From positions 1-8,916 of the forward strand of contig QQUD01000409.1 in NCBI GenBank assembly GCA_008501785.1: 8,916 nucleotides of DNA, in the 5' to 3' direction. The notes under the pieces were generated by a model. The model worked only from the letters and a program-made list of their open reading frames with translations, was not told where the DNA came from and ran no database searches. Shown here in pieces: positions 5,925 through 8,916 of the stretch. A program made the translations under genes and the position numbers. Numbering within the stretch: the first letter of the stretch is position 1; every line of letters starts with the position of its first letter. The DNA is from Chloroflexota bacterium (GTDB taxonomy: Bacteria; Chloroflexota; Anaerolineae; Promineifilales; Promineifilaceae).

Positions 5925-7219
5925 GTACATTAGCCGAGCGACAGCTCTATTTTCAGGAAGCAAATCGCTGGTTTGTGGAAACCATGGTCAATTTAGCCTC
6001 ACAATACCAGGCGAAGCCAGAACAGTTACAATCGCATCAAGGCAGTTTACTCTCTGCCTTGCAGCAAGCATTCGATAATCACCTAAATGACCTCTTTATC
6101 CAGGGAACGTTTGCCATGTCGCGCTTTTGGGAAACCTTTGGTGATTATAAGATCGCCTTGGTCTTTCACGAACGCTGTACGCAAGCAGCCCATACAAACG
6201 AGGCAAAAGCCAGAGCCTTATTCAATCACAGCTATATTAGCGAAAAGCAAGGTGATTACGAAAAGTCTTTATTGCTTTGTGAAACAGGATTAACTCAGGC
6301 ACGGAAAACGGACAATAAATATTTGATCGTCGATTTGATTTGGCAGGTTAGCCGAATGAAAATCAAGATGGGTCGTATCGAAAGTGGTGAACAGCTAATT
6401 AATGAGGGGTTAAAATTAGCTGAATCGGTTGATTATCAAGAACGATTAGGCTGGTTGCTTAACGTCGTAGGATTTGTAGCGGATAATTTTCACAGTGATT
6501 ATGCACGTGCTGAGTCTTTATACAAACGGGCAATTCCAATAGCAATATCCCAACATAGTCAGGAATTACTTGGAGATTTATACCTCAATCTGAGCATTAT
6601 TTACGTCAGAAAAGGAATGTATGAACTTGCAAAAGAACAATTAGAAGAGGCTTTAACGATTGCACAACAAATTGGTCATCGTGAACAAATCTGCTACATC
6701 TTGCTTAATTTGGGCGTTGTGCAAGCCAATTTAAACAAAGATAATTTAGATTTTACACTCGCATACATTGAAAAGGCAATGGCCGTCGCTCATGAAATAG
6801 GTCATCTCGAACTGCTGGGCATGGCTTATATGCATACTGGGTCAATTGCCACAATGAACAAACAATTTGATTTGGCAGCCAACTACTTCTCACAAGCGCA
6901 TTCTTATTTTTCTAAAATCGGCAATACGATATTCATGGCTGGCGTATTAACTGAACAGGGCAAATTGTACATTGCCTCAGAACAATGGGAGAAAGCTTGG
7001 GAATTTTATATTGAAGCACTCGCCTTTATCCAGGCAAACAACTTACAAGAATTTGAAGGAAAAGCGCTATTTGGGTTGGCGCAAGCGGCTGCAGGACAGG
7101 GTAATCTGACAAAGGCAAAAGAACTAGGAACAGAGAGCCTGGCTCTTTTGCAGCGTATTCAAAATGAAAACGCTGATGAAGTTGGCGAATGGCTCTCTGC
7201 ACTTTTAGATGAAGGGTGA
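5921..7219 (+). CDS. TPR-repeat partner protein of the STAND NTPase
   Basis: The protein has 432 residues. The ATG at 5921 overlaps the NTPase stop as ATGA, indicating translational coupling. The frame stays open upstream to 5801, but those 40 codons lie inside the NTPase gene and look unlike TPR. Residues 1-60 are helical (QEANRWFVETMVNLASQY, then GSLLSALQQAF) and resemble the linker that follows the winged helix in fused NB-ARC-TPR proteins. From about 60 to 412 roughly eight or nine TPR-type helix pairs follow, for example GDYEKSLLLCETGLTQA (111-127), GMYELAKEQLEEALTIA (232-248), QFDLAANYFSQAHSYF (315-330) and QWEKAWEFYIEALAFI (355-370). It likely senses a ligand or binds a partner and controls the NTPase. 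No catalytic domain, signal peptide or membrane segment is visible. Its stop lies 15 bp from the stop of the convergent downstream gene. Confidence 0.85.
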   Translation: MSTLAERQLYFQEANRWFVETMVNLASQYQAKPEQLQSHQGSLLSALQQAFDNHLNDLFIQGTFAMSRFWETFGDYKIALVFHERCTQAAHTNEAKARALFNHSYISEKQGDYEKSLLLCETGLTQARKTDNKYLIVDLIWQVSRMKIKMGRIESGEQLINEGLKLAESVDYQERLGWLLNVVGFVADNFHSDYARAESLYKRAIPIAISQHSQELLGDLYLNLSIIYVRKGMYELAKEQLEEALTIAQQIGHREQICYILLNLGVVQANLNKDNLDFTLAYIEKAMAVAHEIGHLELLGMAYMHTGSIATMNKQFDLAANYFSQAHSYFSKIGNTIFMAGVLTEQGKLYIASEQWEKAWEFYIEALAFIQANNLQEFEGKALFGLAQAAAGQGNLTKAKELGTESLALLQRIQNENADEVGEWLSALLDEG

Positions 7220-7234
7220 GTTCACCATCCGCAT

Positions 7235-8916
7235 TTATGGGTTGATTACCATTGGCAAATAAAGCATAGGAGGGTTTATTTCTGTCGGATTTCCTTGAAT
7301 AGCACGGCACAAATCAAGGAAGGTATCAATGATCAGCATACGCGGGGTGTGGTCCACGTCAAACAGATCAAAGCCAAGAAAGAGTGTTTGGTAGCCATCA
7401 TCTCGATAAATGGCAACAGGCTTCTGATCTTCTCTAACAATCGCAGGGCTTGCTGTTGCATTGGGGTGAACAATATCTGGGTCAGCCGTCGCAAAACCGG
7501 GTGTGCCATCAATAGGAAACGTGCCTATGGATTCAAACGGGGGCAAACCGGTAAGGGATGTCGCCCCAGCGTCATCTTCAACAGAGGCAATGCCCAAGTA
7601 ATTCTCCATAAATGGTGACAATCCACGATCATAGAAATATTCCTGGCTGCTTAGTAACAAACATGTGCCATTATCAAGATAAGATGCCAATGTTGTTTCG
7701 CTTTGTTCATTTGGACCTGCCAAAGGGTTGCCAAAACCAAAAATATTGTAAGCATCTCCACTAAACCAAAAAACCGCGTCATATTGCGAGAGTGTAGCTG
7801 CATCTGGCTCTGCACCCAGTGATCCTTCTACATCCCAATAATCGTAATATGTACCCTGATGATTCATGGCGGTTAAAAATGCCGTTTCGACGCCCTGACC
7901 TAATGTAACCGAAGACATAAACCCACCCCAATCATCATCTACTAGAAGCACCGATAAGGTATCGGCCGTTTGGAACTGATTCGTAGCTGAGATTGTCTGC
8001 CCACAGGTATTTTCGGACAAGACACGCCAGTAGTAGATGGTATCTGTTTCTAGTTTGGTCAGGGATGCATCGTAACGATGTGTTTGCCCACGAACGACGG
8101 CTTCATACACAATATTGTTGAATGTGGGGTTTGCAGACACTTGAAGCGTGACTTGTTCAGTTGACGGATTAGCAGTCCAGGTAAATTGTGGATTGACAAC
8201 AACGTCGGCAGCTTGATTGGCGGGCGTTTTGAGGGTGATAGGGGGTGGCAGGGTATCTGCTATGTGCAACCACAGGTGATTGGTTTGGGTCTGGGAAACG
8301 GCCGTTCCCGTCACCACCATTTTATAATCACCCGCAGCAGCTTGCTCAAAGTCAGACAATGTAATCGTGCTGCTGTCACCAACCGATATAATTTGCGGCA
8401 AGATTGTGGCAGCAATTCCAGCCGGTGCATCTTGCAGCGAAATAGCTATCTGCTCAGAAAATCCGGCTATTGAAGCGGTGTTGATGGTAAAACTGGCTTC
8501 GTTTGTTGTCTGACAGATAGATTGGTCAACGGGAACGGCCGTTAACCCAAAATCAGGCACCTCAGCACAGTTATAACAAACAAACGCGAAATCCTGATCG
8601 GTGTCATCTCCATATCCAGGCACACCATTTCCAGCAATATTATAAGCAGTAATCGTCACTTCAAACGTGCCAGTCGTTCCTTCTGGCAAAAAGATAGCTT
8701 CGTAATTGTTGAGTGCATCAGGTGTGCCGCCAGTAACACTCCACTGGCCAGAGAAGTGATTGCCCCAATACGTTTGGCCGTTTATTTCCATTTGCAAACT
8801 CAACTCGTTGACCTGCGGACTAATACCCACCATCCCCGGCTCGTCGGTGTAAGCCATAACCAAACGCACCGGTTTGTTATGCTCGGCAACAGAGGTCATA
8901 AACGTCACGGTTTCGC
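7235..8916 (-). CDS. Secreted multidomain protein, 3' part; probable S8 (subtilisin-like) peptidase C-terminal region with GATase-like domain
   Basis: The frame is open from the right edge to a TAA (complement of 7235-7237), with 559 residues visible. The first in-frame GTG (8908) is not taken as the start, because sequence before it continues the same beta-strand. Visible residues 1-115 resemble the beta-sandwich after the catalytic domain of many S8 peptidases: PVRLVMAYTDEPG, NGQTYWGNHFSGQW, LNNYEAIFLPEG and DQDFAFVC. About 120-218 is an Ig-like domain seen in secreted peptidases (FSEQIAISLQDAPAGI). About 220-318 is FnIII-like (YYWRVLSEN). About 319-540 is an alpha/beta domain starting SVLLVDDDW, with QYDAVFWFSGDAYN, resembling glutamine-amidotransferase/ThuA-like folds. 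The C-terminus is LYLPMVINP. The catalytic Asp/His/Ser triad is outside the window, so the peptidase call is inferred from accessory domains only. Confidence 0.75.
   Translation of the reverse strand, partial: ETVTFMTSVAEHNKPVRLVMAYTDEPGMVGISPQVNELSLQMEINGQTYWGNHFSGQWSVTGGTPDALNNYEAIFLPEGTTGTFEVTITAYNIAGNGVPGYGDDTDQDFAFVCYNCAEVPDFGLTAVPVDQSICQTTNEASFTINTASIAGFSEQIAISLQDAPAGIAATILPQIISVGDSSTITLSDFEQAAAGDYKMVVTGTAVSQTQTNHLWLHIADTLPPPITLKTPANQAADVVVNPQFTWTANPSTEQVTLQVSANPTFNNIVYEAVVRGQTHRYDASLTKLETDTIYYWRVLSENTCGQTISATNQFQTADTLSVLLVDDDWGGFMSSVTLGQGVETAFLTAMNHQGTYYDYWDVEGSLGAEPDAATLSQYDAVFWFSGDAYNIFGFGNPLAGPNEQSETTLASYLDNGTCLLLSSQEYFYDRGLSPFMENYLGIASVEDDAGATSLTGLPPFESIGTFPIDGTPGFATADPDIVHPNATASPAIVREDQKPVAIYRDDGYQTLFLGFDLFDVDHTPRMLIIDTFLDLCRAIQGNPTEINPPMLYLPMVINP

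Noticed and set aside
7215..7226. ggtga/tcacc hairpin between the TPR and peptidase gene ends
   Set aside because: Only 4-5 bp of stem and no T-run; too weak to call a terminator.

Overview
This is most likely a chromosomal segment of a Chloroflexota bacterium (Anaerolineae/Caldilineae/Ardenticatenia type). That placement is an inference. It rests on large multidomain secreted proteins built from PPC, IPT, CARDB and FnIII-like modules, on a short hydrophobic 'LP-hydrophobic-V' C-terminus shared by two unrelated secreted proteins, on an NB-ARC/TPR pair of the kind common in this phylum, and on moderate GC content. No rRNA, tRNA, CRISPR array, transposase or phage gene was seen.

Layout. (1) 1-2081, plus strand: the 3' part of a large surface or secreted protein. 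It begins inside nearly identical 309-bp tandem repeats (PPC-like), followed by IPT/TIG, CARDB-like, Ig-like and a final PPC domain, and ends in FLPFVKK. (2) 2082-2156: a strong 16-bp-stem hairpin between convergent genes, probably a bidirectional terminator. (3) 2157-3932, minus strand: an SPFH/band-7 (flotillin-like) membrane protein with an unusual duplicated N-terminal half. (4) 3933-4556: a 624-bp non-coding divergent region with a 14-bp palindrome and two adjacent inverted repeats. (5) 4557-5924 and 5921-7219, plus strand: a translationally coupled pair, a STAND NTPase (HTH-like plus NB-ARC) and a TPR protein. Together they look like a split version of the usual one-chain NB-ARC-TPR protein. 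(6) 7235-8916, minus strand: the 3' part of a secreted multidomain protein, probably a subtilisin-family (S8) peptidase. It carries a second Ig-like domain, FnIII and a GATase/ThuA-like domain, and ends in YLPMVINP.

How they fit together. The outer genes encode extracellular proteins and may share an export or anchoring route through the common C-terminal motif. The NB-ARC/TPR pair is a candidate signalling or defence switch, with the TPR partner as sensor or scaffold. No toxic effector is visible in the pair, so a defence role is only a hypothesis. The SPFH gene is transcribed divergently from it and its link is unknown. Across the window the palindromic octamer ACGGCCGT occurs exactly seven times where about 0.1 is expected, which suggests a HIP1-like genome-wide signature.
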